Shown here piece by piece: positions 15,692 through 29,400 of a stretch of DNA of 64,000 bases. The notes under the pieces are model-generated. The model saw only the letters and a program-made list of their open reading frames with translations, made no database searches and was not told the origin of the DNA. Origin of the DNA: Amphiduros pacificus (Eukaryota > Annelida > Polychaeta > Phyllodocida > Hesionidae); assembly GCA_949316495.1 (NCBI GenBank), contig OX439012.1, positions 2,945,059 through 3,009,058 of the forward strand, written 5' to 3'. A program made the translations under genes and the position numbers. The first letter of the stretch is position 1. Each line of letters starts with the position of its first letter.

Positions 15692-17143
15692 GTAAGATAT
15701 CTAATTTTTGCATTTAATTTGATTGTTACCATCGCTTATAGACATTAATAACTGTGCCATATACATATAGGTATTTGGACTAGCATAGCCATATAGGTAT
15801 TTGGACTAGCATAGCCATATAGGTATTTGGACTAGCATAGTCATATAGGTATTTGGACTAGCATAATCATATAGGTATTTGGACTAGCATAATCATATAG
15901 TTATTTGGACTAGCATAGTCATATAGTTATTTGGACTAGCATAGTCATATAGGTATTTGGGCTAGCATAGTCATATAGGTATTTGGACTAGCATAGTCAT
16001 ATAGTTATTTGGACTAGCATAGTCATATAGTTATTTGGACTCGCATAGTCATATAGGTATTTGGACTAGCATAGTCATATAGTTATTTGGACTAGCATAG
16101 TCTACCATCCCTTATGAACCTTCTATATGCTGTGAGGGTCCATACTTTCTTGAGGGAGGGGGCTGTAACTCAGTCAACATTTTCTTATAAAATGTTTTAA
16201 AACCTTTCTCTCCCAAATGGATTCTGTGATGAAATTTATAGAATAATAGCTATATTAATATTTGCAAATAGTCAACACTTCAAGAGGACGTAAGAAAATG
16301 TATATTTAATGACTGTTCTAATTATTATTTGAGACCAATTAATTACATAGATGTGGTGAATATGAAAATAATTCACAGTTCACGACATGAGTTAAGACAG
16401 AGATATTTAAACATTATGTATTAAATGTCTCTGGTTAAGATAACAAAAAGGAATGGATATTTCAAACTTGAAGGACAATGTGTAGGTACAGATCCACCTA
16501 TGTTTGATTGGGTTTCATACCCATCTTATAGATTTATCTGAAGAAGAACGCTGTATTTAACAACAATGTGCACTCTGTATAAAACCTATAAACACGTCTC
16601 TATCTTCACAAGAACGCCTTTTTTATCTATGTTCTATATATGTTTAGAATATAGTCATTATTAAAATAGTGTAATGGATTATATATTTAACCTGAAAGAA
16701 TGCTGTTTTTTTAATGTACATGTACATGTAAATAAGATTTCTAAAAAAAATGTATCTAATTATATTTTTATTTATTTTCACAATGTGAATTCATTTGAAT
16801 AAATTATATTGGTCGAAAATCAGACAAGAATCATGAATATTCCAGATATAATTAAAAGCCTATATTTTCCCTCTAAAAATAGATTATTGATATCGGATTA
16901 TGATATTAATCAATTTAAAATGATGTGATTCTTGTGCTTTTAAGCAAGAGCTTCCCTTATATGTGAACTCAAAATTATTAAGGGAGGTTTCTGATTAATT
17001 TCATAACATTGAAATGGCAAAAGATAAAACGTATTGAGTTTTAACACGTTTGCATATGCAGATGTGTCAGTTTTTGGCTTGTTCGCCTGTATAGATATGT
17101 CATGGCCTGTTACCCATGTAAATTAAACATGTATATATATATG

Positions 17144-17193
<50 letters not shown>

Positions 17194-18683
17194 AGTAGCA
17201 TCAACCTGGAAAACAACCAAATGTCATGCACATGTTACAGTCAGATGACTTTCACCAATTGAGTATGCATGGTCGCATACATTCATATACTTTGTATATT
17301 TTCTAATTATGGAACATGGCATTTCAAAGCTCCCAGCTGACATCAGCATATTATTCACTATTTTTAACTACAGTTTTGTATTCATGCTCATATTCATGTA
17401 ATTGAATCATTCTAGGGAGATTTACAAATAACTGTATGAGTGTTTCATTTTCCACATCTATTCCTGCCCACCTTAAAGCTTTCATGAAATTATAGAAGTC
17501 AGGAAATTTAACAGAAAGTTTGGTTATGTATAAATGATAAGTAGTTAAGAAACTGTGATACAAACAAGCTATGTTAATGATTTTAGCAGAAGATTCATCT
17601 TCTTTCAAATGATACAGAAAGTTATGGAGGGGTAATATGATAGGTATTAACATTTGATCATAAAGTTTAGGATAAAAATATTTATATTAAAAGTGATTTC
17701 ACAAAAGCTTTAAATCACAAGTAACAATAGGTCAGTTAGAACGACATTGAGAGAGGGATCAGCAACAATAATTTTTGGATGTATATTTGATATATGTTTA
17801 GAATATAGTCATTATTAAAATTGTGTAATGGATCATATATTTAAACTGAAATAATGCTGTTTTTTTAATCATGAAAAACAGGTTAAATTGTCAGTTAATG
17901 TGTAAGGGTTTATAGATCGGTGCACACATTTATGCTAATGAGATGCAACAAGATTCTCTGCAAAATGAAAGCATTGATGCAAGGCAAATGATGCATTTAG
18001 GTCTCTAATTCCTTCTAATACCTAATTTTTAACTGAGGTTAACACAAGAATTATTGAACGAAAAGCCATCATATTTTTTTAAAATAATTCTCATATTAAA
18101 GTTATTATAAAGAGACATTTATTCAAATTTTTAATAAAAGTTAACTACATTTATAAATTGTTATTTTGTTTATAGAAATTCAGTTAGCATCAAATTGTTT
18201 GTGTTATATTTCTCATGAATGTCATGTTTTTTACATTCCAGGTTCCAGTCTACTGCAGCCGGCAGCGACCCAAACCACAGGAATGGATTTCACATCAAAA
18301 GATGGCAAGAAGTGGGATATTGACCTCGATGACATCCATCCGGATATGATCAAACCAATCCCTGATACAGGTATGTGCCATGGACGGTACATTATTAACC
18401 ACCATGGGGTATCAGAATGAATATCATTTCAATCACGATGAATTTAATCATATCCAATATCATACAGACTCAAACCAATAAAACTGAGGTTTAAACTTAA
18501 AACTTGTTATTCAATAATTATTTCATTAATCAAAATTGTTTTCCAGGCATGCTGCTCAATCTACCCCAAGACCCACCAAAGGAGAAAAAGGGAAAAAAGA
18601 AAGGGAAAGGAAAGGGTAAAGGTAAAAGTGGACGCGGAATATCAGCATCAAGTCACAAAGGAAAGAAAAAGAAGAAAAAGTGA
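14905..18683 (+). CDS. Unrecognised three-exon gene, 350-aa charged helical protein
   Basis: Coding exons are 14905-15691, 18242-18370 and 18547-18683. They join in frame (both introns in phase 1, GT-AG) into 350 residues ending at TGA 18681-18683. The start is ATG 14905 in a good context (CACCATGA). It sits 6 bases after a TTTCAG acceptor at 14893-14898, so a 5' UTR exon lies upstream. Residues 1-28 are acidic and serine-rich (MSDSEDEKGSVGSEDDSPGF). Residues 30-265 look alpha-helical and contain two short aromatic/basic segments (KWRVFVDFLVRHVAIATFRY; HYLDYWKGFCVRSYDYSELQ). The last about 35 residues are dominated by Lys and Gly. No transmembrane segment, signal peptide or catalytic motif is evident. 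I do not recognise the family. A perfect RFX X-box-like word lies inside exon 1, but any ciliary role would be a guess. Codon use and splice sites look like an ordinary working gene. Confidence 0.85.
15762..16106 (+). repeat. 26-bp tandem repeat in intron 1 of the unrecognised gene
   Basis: Unit CATATAGGTATTTGGACTAG plus CATAGT, about 13 copies, with two main variants (AGGTATT and AGTTATT). It begins about 70 bp after the exon 1 donor. Confidence 0.95.
16107..18241. other. Remainder of intron 1 of the unrecognised gene
   Basis: AT-rich intron with an (AT)n run at about 17131-17190 and an internal duplication of about 80 bp (16636-16715 and 17790-17869). No exon between the two mapped coding exons is needed, because their phases match directly. 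Confidence 0.6.
16636..17869 (+). repeat. Direct duplication of about 80 bp within the intron
   Basis: The segment 16636-16715, beginning ATATGTTTAGAATATAGTC, recurs at 17790-17869 with a handful of substitutions. The copies are 1.15 kb apart. They could be fragments of one dispersed family or a local duplication. Confidence 0.7.
18242..18370 (+). CDS. Unrecognised gene, coding exon 2
   Basis: 129 bp between acceptor TTACATTCCAG and donor GTATGT. It completes a split Gly codon at each edge. It encodes an acidic segment containing GKKWDIDLDDIHPDM. Confidence 0.85.
18547..18683 (+). CDS. Unrecognised gene, terminal coding exon
   Basis: Acceptor TTTTCCAG at 18539-18546. It encodes MLLNLPQDPPKEKK, then a Lys/Gly-rich tail ending in KGKKKKKK and TGA. 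The basic tail could bind nucleic acid, tubulin or acidic partners, or act as a nuclear localisation signal; nothing in the sequence decides between these. Confidence 0.83.
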
Positions 18684-18848
18684 AGAAAATGGATTGACAA
18701 TGACCTATTAACTAGAGTATTAAGCACATTTTAATGGTAGAACAATGATACAATGAGGCGTGATTACTGGGTATATAATCATATTGAATCAGGCCAAGTA
18801 AAATGGTGACACAAGATTTCCACTGCCAACTGGTGTCTGGGCAATTCA

Positions 18849-19003
18849 TAGAAGAGTGGCTCCATCTGGTGGCCATTGTCCTTGCGACCCACGGAAGTGT
18901 GGCTCCATCTGGTGGCCACTGTCCTTGCGACCCACAGGAGAGTGGCTCCATCTAGTGGCCACTGTCCTTGCAACCCACAGGAGAGTGGCTCCATCTAGTG
19001 GGT
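18849..19003 (+). repeat. 43-bp tandem repeat, about 3.6 copies
   Basis: The unit starts GTGGCTCCATCTGGTGGCCA and ends with CCTTGCGACCCACAGGAGA. Copies begin at 18856, 18899, 18942 and 18985. The array lies just downstream of the stop codon of the unrecognised gene, so it may fall in its 3' UTR. Confidence 0.92.
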
Positions 19004-19781
19004 ACAAAACACATGATTACACAGACGACGAGATCGACAGCTGATTTATTTTATGTGAATACATTTAGTATGACATAAGTTATTTTTTACACATCTAGAA
19101 TACCTATGTGAAATGACATACATATTTGACAAATTCATACATTTTGTGTAGGATTAAAAAAAAACCACATTTTACAGTCTATCTGTGATGGAAATAACAA
19201 TATTAATTAGCACTAGTTATTAAATGGTTGAAAATTATCAAAGGCTAAGAATTTGCACTTAAAGAACCGAAATTTCAGCATGTCATTTGATGCGAAAAGG
19301 TTTTTTTTCATCCAAAAACTAGCAAATTTGGCCTGGACCTCAAAATTGTGGCCAAGCTTATAAATGAATAATTAAAAAACAATATTTTGTTGCAAATTAT
19401 TATGTTATCTTTGCAGAGATTATGAAATTAGGTCACACTATTAATCTTGTAAATTAGGTGTTCCATAATATATTTTCAATGTGATATGTTCATGATTCCC
19501 ACATTATGTTTGACTTTAGTATATTGTTATCTCCTCCGTCATTCATATGTGAAATCTTTGCAGTCAGAATGCAATCTACTCTATTAGTCATGGCAGGGGC
19601 AGATCCAGATATTGATGATTGGTGCGCTACATATTTTTTTTAATTGCTGGATTAGCCCTTATAGACCCCCCATGGATCTGCTCCAGCAAAAATGAACTTA
19701 CAAATATCACTATATGGTAACTGTCAGAATTGATAAAATGAAACACAGCTTTAATGAGAAATTGACTGTTTTACCCTGGTC
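19004..19781. other. Non-coding spacer or 3' UTR, nothing recognised
   Basis: AT-rich sequence with no exon or repeat array. Part may belong to the 3' UTR of the gene ending at 18683; no decisive polyadenylation signal was assigned. Confidence 0.5.
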
Positions 19782-20226
19782 AGCAAGGTTGCTGACAGAC
19801 ATATCAGCATAGTCAGCAGGGATGCTGACAGACATCAGCATAGTCAGCAAGGATGCTGACAGACATATCAGCATAGTCAGCAAGGATGCTGACAGACATA
19901 TCAGCATAGTCAGCAGGGATGCTGACAGACATCAGCATAGTCAGCAAGGATGCTGACAGACATATCAGCATAGTCAGCAAGGATGCTGACAGACATCAGC
20001 ATAGTCAGCAAGGATGCTGACAGACATATCAGCATAGTCAGCATGGATGCTGACAGACATATCAGCATAGTCAGCAAGGATGCTGACAGACATATCAGCA
20101 TAGTCAGCAAGGATGCTGACAGACATATCAGCATAGTCAGCAAGGATGCTGACAGACATATCAGCATAGTCAGCATGGATGCTGACAGACATATCAGCAT
20201 AGTCAGCAAGGATGCTGACAGACATG
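19782..20226 (+). repeat. 33-bp hairpin-forming tandem repeat, about 13-14 copies
   Basis: The unit is GATGCTGACAGACATATCAG followed by CATAGTCAGCAAG, with a 30-bp variant lacking three bases. Every junction carries GTCAGCA-AGGA-TGCTGAC, or GTCAGCAT-GG-ATGCTGAC in the ATGG variant. Single strands of the array could therefore fold into a chain of 7-8-bp hairpins. Confidence 0.95.
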
Positions 20227-22158
20227 GTGCTGGAGCAATTATCTGTGATACTTATATCTCAATTTATTGTCATAATTATTAGATGTATATCATAAGACTT
20301 CATTGGATCTAGATATAAAAGTTGGTGTTTGGACATAAAAAGCTCAGAGAGAGCAAAGTTTAATATGTACACCTGAATTCCTGATTGCAACTTATTAATA
20401 AATGATATTCCATGAAACAATTGTCTCCAAAATGGACAAAGGAAAATTAAAATGATGAAAAGCATTGTCTCCAGGTTACTCCCAGAATTATGCTCATTTT
20501 CCAGGCTGTAAGCTGAATGAGCAGGAGGGGAATTTCTATCTTTTGCAGACAAATGGATTAATGCAATGATCTGAACTCTTTTTCCCCCTTTGGAGAGATT
20601 GGTGCCATTAAAGTTCACATTAAAAGACTGATAACATCTTGGATTGGATCCTGTTTCATTGTGGACCATTATCTTATTTTTTTTTTTTTAACAACTCAAA
20701 AATTTAAACAAAAAATTAGTAGAATGGGATTGTGCATATTTGTAAATAAACATTTTGTTTTTAATGTGAAAAAAAGGTTGAAAGGCTGGGAATTCAGATA
20801 TTTAAATTAAAGAATTTGTCAATAAGCAAAGTCTTTAAATTCCTGATAAATTGAGCACCCTCTTTAAGGGGTATATTCCTAAGAAAACATATTTAGCAAT
20901 TTCGTTTCCCATAACTTGGGAGTAGTTTTGATTTTGCTCAACAGTATTACCAGGGAGATGTTAACCCAAGCAGTGAAGGTGATGTCTTTAACTTTACACT
21001 TGGTCTTCTTGGAATTGTAATGTTCAGCTATAACTTTCAATGATATTTCGCTGTTCATTTTATAATGTATCTATGCAATCTTGCTGTATATAGTCACTTC
21101 ATAGGATACTGTATTTTTCACTTTGTAATAAATATTAATGAAACGAATCTGACTATTGTTCATCACTTAGAAAAAAGATTGATACAAAACAAGATGTTTT
21201 TTGTGTATATTATTGTTGATTTTTAATATCACATTATTTTATACAATAATATATACTTCAAGTGTACCACATAGGGTAAATTTTATATTCAAATTGTACA
21301 GATAATTAGCCCTATGAATATTCATAATCATTCACTTGTTACCATAGCAACCATTTTCCACTACAATGGTACACTACCATGGCAACCTTTGTATGCTACA
21401 ATGGCATATATACATGTTCCATACTTGGTATTTTACCATTTATGGCAACAATAAATCAGCTGAATAAAAATTGTAAAAGTTCATTGTGTACAGAGAGAGA
21501 AGACTGATTTTGTATTTTGATTAAAAAAATTGTTGATCCAAAAGCATCAAAGAAACATCATATTTCACGAAATAGAAACAGAAACTTTTGATTTCCCCCG
21601 AAATGTTTTGTTTTATGTGCTTCTAATTAAATAAAAATTAACTGAATAAGTCAATAGTGCTGTATGGATGTCAATAAAACTAAAAATCAAATAGCAAAAT
21701 GATGTCTTTCAAATACCTAACAACATTTACACTCTAACTTAGATACCCCTGGCAAGCATGGTTTACTTATCAAAAAGATAATGATGTCAACATCGGCCAA
21801 GTCCATACATGTATTTTGCCACCTATTTTCACCACTGAACCTTACACCAGCTTTTTGGTTGACATATTACGAAACCAAAACAAAGATCAAAATTCAACTA
21901 GATACACATGTGTGGGCTCAACCGTGTAACAAAATGGAAATAAATAGAGTAATATTTTGAATGAGACAACTAAACTATGAAGACATTCACATCAGCCACA
22001 TTCATCTGGTCCTGGGGGATGTATTCACAGGGAGAAGCACACTTTATATATCCACCAGATATTAACTCAATACAAGAGAGGCACCAAAATGGACTCGACA
22101 TTTCTCAGTCACTATGTGTCTTGACCTATTTTAAAGCTGTGTTCACACCATAGTTTTG

Positions 22159-22189
<31 letters not shown>

Positions 22190-22594
22190 TAGCACATCTT
22201 GGTATTACAAATTACATTCAAACACTTCTTAAAAGTAGATATAACCTCTTTTACATATGAATATATCCTGTCATATGTGGTCACTCCACAAATTTGATTT
22301 CCAAAAGCAATGATCAAGATAATACAAGTTGAAGGATGGTTCTATATACTGGTGTATTGTATAATGTTAAACTGATAAATAGCTCTGTACCTTATACCAT
22401 TATGGCTCATGCTTCATATAAACACTAACATAACCCTTAAATCAATAATCATTCTACATTTGCATCACATGCATTGCTCACCAGCATCCCACCATGGATG
22501 CACAGCTTACCCGGAGCATACTCTCTGCATAATGACACAAGTGCACAAGTCTGTTTGCAGCTTAGTTTGATCACCAATCAGTTCAGATCAACGC
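20227..22594. other. Convergent intergenic spacer
   Basis: No exon seen. It holds an X-box-like word at 21338-21351 and an A-run of about 29 bases near 22158-22186. AATAAA words occur near 20744 and 21128 on the plus strand, which could serve the upstream gene, but neither can be assigned with confidence. Confidence 0.5.
21338..21351. promoter_or_regulatory. RFX X-box-like palindrome
   Basis: GTTACCATAGCAAC matches the X-box consensus GTNRCC-N(0-3)-RGYAAC perfectly. A degenerate relative (CTACCATGGCAACC) follows about 30 bp downstream. X-boxes bind RFX factors, typically near the start of ciliary genes. Here the site lies in a convergent intergenic region, so function is uncertain. Confidence 0.4.
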
Positions 22595-22736
22595 CCATAC
22601 TAAGAGCCTGGCCATACTAAGAGCCTGGCCATACTGAGAGCCTGGCCATACTGAGAGCCTGGCCATACTGAGAGCCTGGCCATACTGAGAGCCTGGCCAT
22701 ACTGAGAGCCTGGCCATACTAAGAGCCTGGCCATAC
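22595..22736 (+). repeat. 17-bp tandem repeat, about 8 copies
   Basis: Unit CCATACTGAGAGCCTGG with an A/G variant (CTAAGAG at both edges, CTGAGAG in the middle). The array sits about 1 kb beyond the CAPZB stop codon. Confidence 0.95.
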
Positions 22737-23694
22737 TTCAGGATCTGGTATCCTTTCCAACATGAAACCTTGTTGTAGACATTTAAATCTCAATGACCTA
22801 AAAGTCTCAATGTAATGTTCTGATCCAGAAAAAAAGCAGGAAATATGAGGAGTTTCACATAATTTAGTGCCACCAAAACTACTAAATATACTTTTTGGTA
22901 TACTTATTTTATGAAAAAAGGAGTATAATTTGACTGAATACATCAACATCAATCTCTTTTTTGCATATTTGGAGCATGAAATTCAGATTATAAAGATCTG
23001 AAAGAAAGTTTTATGAAATAATATTTTTCATAGATACAAAAAGGTCCATGGTAATTCTTGAACAAGCCATTAGGCTATATGTGTGAAGCTTTAATTCACA
23101 TCATTTAACCAAATTAATTCTGATTGATATTTTCTTTTCCAGCAGAAAAAGTAGCTGTTTTCATCATGCACACCCTACTGAACTTATCCATGTCATGATT
23201 ATCAATCTTGTACATCTGTATATTTTAACCTTTGCCCTGTTGAAAATGACTGATTTTGTATAAATGAATTGGGCAATGATTATAATGTCCAAAATTATCA
23301 CACACAAAAAGAAAAAAAAATAATAAAAATATATTCATGTCTTTTCATGTCACAATACTGGGGAGTAATCAATTTCCCATTCTCATAAATTCTATTTCTT
23401 TCTACTTATTTTTTTTTGTATATATGTACAAGTTATTTTATACATTTTTTTGTGACAACTGGCTGGCTTGATCTTCAGTGTTACTTTCTTGATTTGCAGT
23501 GTTTGACCAAATTACCATTCAAAAATTTAAACATTTTATCTACTTTTGTTTAATCAATCAAAATATCAAACTGTTCAAATGGATCTGATCTGAAAAGGAA
23601 CATGAAAGTTGTCAATAGAATTAATCAGCCAATGCCACAAAATACCAATTAATGGCTTGTCCCTTCTAGGATGAGCCATGCACATTGGAGTCTC
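22737..23694. other. CAPZB downstream region, probably 3' UTR
   Basis: AT-rich sequence on the 3' side of CAPZB (minus strand). Part is likely its 3' UTR; I could not assign a poly(A) signal. Nothing else recognised. Confidence 0.45.
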
Positions 23695-26055
<2,361 letters not shown>

Positions 26056-26414
26056 TTTGTAAATAAAGTGGATTTTCTCGGAGCAAAACCTGACAAGGAA
26101 GCAATATCTGGATAACAATATGGCGGTAGATCCGGGGTTTGCAAAAATGAACCAATGAGATTCTTTGTTACAGATTTATCCTTATATGGTTATTTCTCAT
26201 TCTTGACAAAAGATGGCGCTTTTTAATCATAACTGGTGATATTATAAATGTCCTGAAATGTTATGATTGATTAAGAAAATGAAACATACCTTTTAAATGT
26301 CAAAAATGATGATATTGTGGTACAAGGGTTAAAATATCCAAAATAAACGTCTTGCAACCATTCACTGAAAGACGAAATCTGATTGGCCATTTAAGATCAT
26401 GTGTCATATTCAAC
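26056..26414. promoter_or_regulatory. Probable bidirectional CAPZB / aPKC promoter
   Basis: 359 bp separate the CAPZB start codon from the candidate aPKC first exon on the opposite strand. It holds a perfect CArG box (26180-26189), CCAAT at 26152-26156, the reverse CCAAT (ATTGG) at 26382-26386, and ATGGCG words at about 26120 and 26213 like YY1 sites. No TATA box is obvious at either gene. Transcription start sites cannot be placed from sequence alone, and part of this region must be 5' UTR. Confidence 0.55.
26180..26189. promoter_or_regulatory. CArG box (SRF site)
   Basis: CCTTATATGG fits CC(A/T)6GG perfectly and is palindromic in form. It lies 125 bp upstream of the CAPZB start codon. SRF with MRTF co-activators is the standard actin-responsive regulator of cytoskeletal genes, so the placement is biologically sensible. 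In AT-rich DNA such a 10-mer also occurs by chance every several kilobases. Confidence 0.5.
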
Positions 26415-26420
26415 ATGGAG
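26415..26420 (+). CDS. aPKC: aPKC candidate first coding exon (two codons)
   Basis: CAAC-ATG-GAG is followed by donor GTATGAG. Splicing to 28485 would give [10 protein letters not shown] in frame. The evidence is position opposite CAPZB, start context, donor and frame only. The alternative is translation from ATG 28491 within the next exon. Confidence 0.4.
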
Positions 26421-29400
26421 GTATGAGTCAAGAAAGTTGTATGACGATCAGGAAACTTTTATTCTACTCATATAGCAGCCTTGGCCTATCTTATTTTGAT
26501 TTAGAAGATACAGATACATTCTTTTATAACTGAAGATATATTTAGAGGTAGGTTAATGCTTTTGATGGTTCTGTTAACTTTCGAATGTACCGGGTTTGGG
26601 ACAAATCCTACCAAAAAGTTCTCAAGTTGAAGTTTGTCAACAACTTGTCAAAACTGAGAAAACCCCCATTTTATGATTTTTCCCGAACATGCAAAGTAGT
26701 TTCACCCAACCATAAAAACTATGTCATATTGTCTCAACTCAAAAAGAAGATTGGATTTATTTCATATGTACCATTATAGACCCGATGCTAAGCTTTTTAC
26801 CATCTCTGGCACCCTGTGTCCTCTCAATCTCATCATCCCTCAGCATGCAACAGTACTTGTCAGTAGATTATTAATATTGTATGTTTACCTTTAGGCAGGA
26901 CTTACAAGGCCTAACATTTTTTTGTAACATGGATGGTCTGTTTTGACATCCACTGCCATCAGGCACCCAGCTCAGTGATTGTTTTTCTTGTTTATTTTAA
27001 GTTTGGTTTGTTTTAGTTCTGTGTCATTTCCTTCAATTATTGGTTTTTTGTTTAAATATTTGTTGAATTGCTTTGATTTTGTTTGTCATTTTCCCCATCT
27101 GTGTGCATCACTTTTTCTTGTCTTAATTGAGAGATGACAGCTTGTGTAAACCACCACGCTTTTTATATAAATTGTGTGTATTATTGTGGAAATTCTTAAA
27201 TAAAACCTGGTTTCAAACAGATGCGTCTTCATATGGTGAAGCCTCATAAGGCACAAAGAAAAGGTTGGGCCTATACACCGTTTTTCTGTGATACCTCCAT
27301 GCAAAAGTATACTCACAGTAAAAAATAAAAAAATAGATCTGAACTGATGAGAATGGGCAAAAATAGCTAAAAATATCCAAGTTATGTATGTAAGTCCTGC
27401 CCACTGACTTTCGCAGTCAGAAAAATAAGCTTTTGAGTTCAAGGTACCAAGATGTCACCTGCTGTGACAAACAGGCCAGAGCCTATTGTTCTTAGCAAAA
27501 GTGTTACAATTAAGCTGTCTGCTGTTCCACCACTTGTCTACATTGTGGATCTTATCATGCCCAGATCAGGCCTTCCCCAATCACTTTGAAATGCCTGACC
27601 AATCAGGACACAACTGCCTGCTCCTCCTGAGTAATTCATAACGACATGCCACTGCTCTACAATCCCCTGGCTTGGTCAGCCTCGGATGTGAGGAGGGGGC
27701 TAGAAACTCAGTCAATTACTTAAGGTTCCACTGACAAATATTGGATGCTGCATGCCACCCAGGGGCAAACAGGGCATGAGAAAATAATTTTCATGGCAAT
27801 TATGATAAAAATCTCATTCACAGTTTCTGATAAATTATTTTAAAGTCTGATGCAATATGCCAAACAATTTGAAGATTGTCTGACACATACAGTGATGTTA
27901 TGGCTTCTACTTCATGTGTCATAAGTGTCATGTATTTTATACTTGTCATATAAATGATATGAATCCTATGATTAATGTGTCAGCTGACCATATGGATAGT
28001 GGACCTGGTTTCTGCAACTGACAGCTGTCAAACAAGAACCAAACAATTCCAAAATCACACAGAGTTGTATTTAGTGTATCAAACACATGACAGTGTACTA
28101 TTTTGGCAAACAAATCCAATATGGTGACCTGATATGACGCCATGTCAGTAACTATCTGCGAGGGTTTGGGTTTCTCTTGTTCTGTCTTCCAATTTTATGT
28201 GGGCAAAACTTTACTAATTCTGATTAATGCTATATAGTTTATTATATATATATGTGTGCCACTGATTGTTAATGAAGGTGCAAGGAATGTACTTTTAACA
28301 ATAAAATGATTATTGATGAATATGTGACAAGCTAATTACAAATAATACCAGTTCCTAAAGTTTTATGCTAAGTACAATATATTTTTGTCATATAAATATT
28401 ATAAACTTTAACTACTTTAAGGCAAAAGTCTCAAGTGATGGTAAAATATAAGATTTATCATATTGGATCTATTCTGTTATTCAGTGCAAGATGCCAATCC
28501 AGGAGAAACTTGCTGAGGAGGACACGTCCATCCGACTTCGTGCTGTATATGGCGGGTAAGTTCTACATCCTTTGTGCATGTTATGTACACCCACCAAGAG
28601 GGCAAGATTCGGGCCTTGACATACGCACTAACCCGGTGGCCCGGGGCCACCACATCCTCTGTTTGGGCCAGTGAATGCTCAGTTGCAGTGGCCCAGTTGG
28701 GCAACCATATATTTTTTTTGTGGCCCAAACTATCTTGATTTTTAAATATTTTTCTCATATCTTGATCAATGGACTTGTAAATTTTGATTGGGAGAAGTAA
28801 CCTCCACTCAGACACTAGTCACTATACAGCCTCGTGTACAATGCTCTTTATTGTATCCCACATCATATTATTCTTAGAACCTTTGGGCCACCACTTCTCA
28901 TGATCTGGTGGCTCAACTGGGCAACCAACATTTTTCTCTTTATGTCAAGGCCTGTAAGATTGCACTATGGTTACAACTTGATCATTTCAACTGTTGACAC
29001 TTGTAAGCATAAATTTATACTCTCACAAGACCCTTCCTTGTAAATACTGAACTACCAGTTTTCAATCTGGTTAGATCGTGGAAGATTATTCCAGTCAGTC
29101 ACAGTCCTTTGAAACTAGCTGCATTTATATGCATCACAGCTTCTTGGCGTTGAGGGCACTAATCTGTGATCTCAGGAATCTGTCCCTAATTTGTGTCCTT
29201 TTTTTCATGCCAGCCTTGACTGAGCTTCACTCCCCTCCCTCACTGTGTGGAACCCCAGTGCATGTAAATGGTGCAGACTCAAGTTCCAGCCTGAATTTTT
29301 GATCTTCTCCCATTTATGACCTGTCAGATATTTTGAGATACCCAATCTTTGACTTTTTGTATCATTTGTGTAATAACCCTAGTTATGATAACCAATGCAA

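Noticed and set aside
17351-17653. 100-codon minus-strand frame inside intron 1 of the unrecognised gene
   Set aside because: Low complexity and AT-rich, no known domain, no supporting splice or promoter signals. A small antisense gene cannot be excluded but is not supported.
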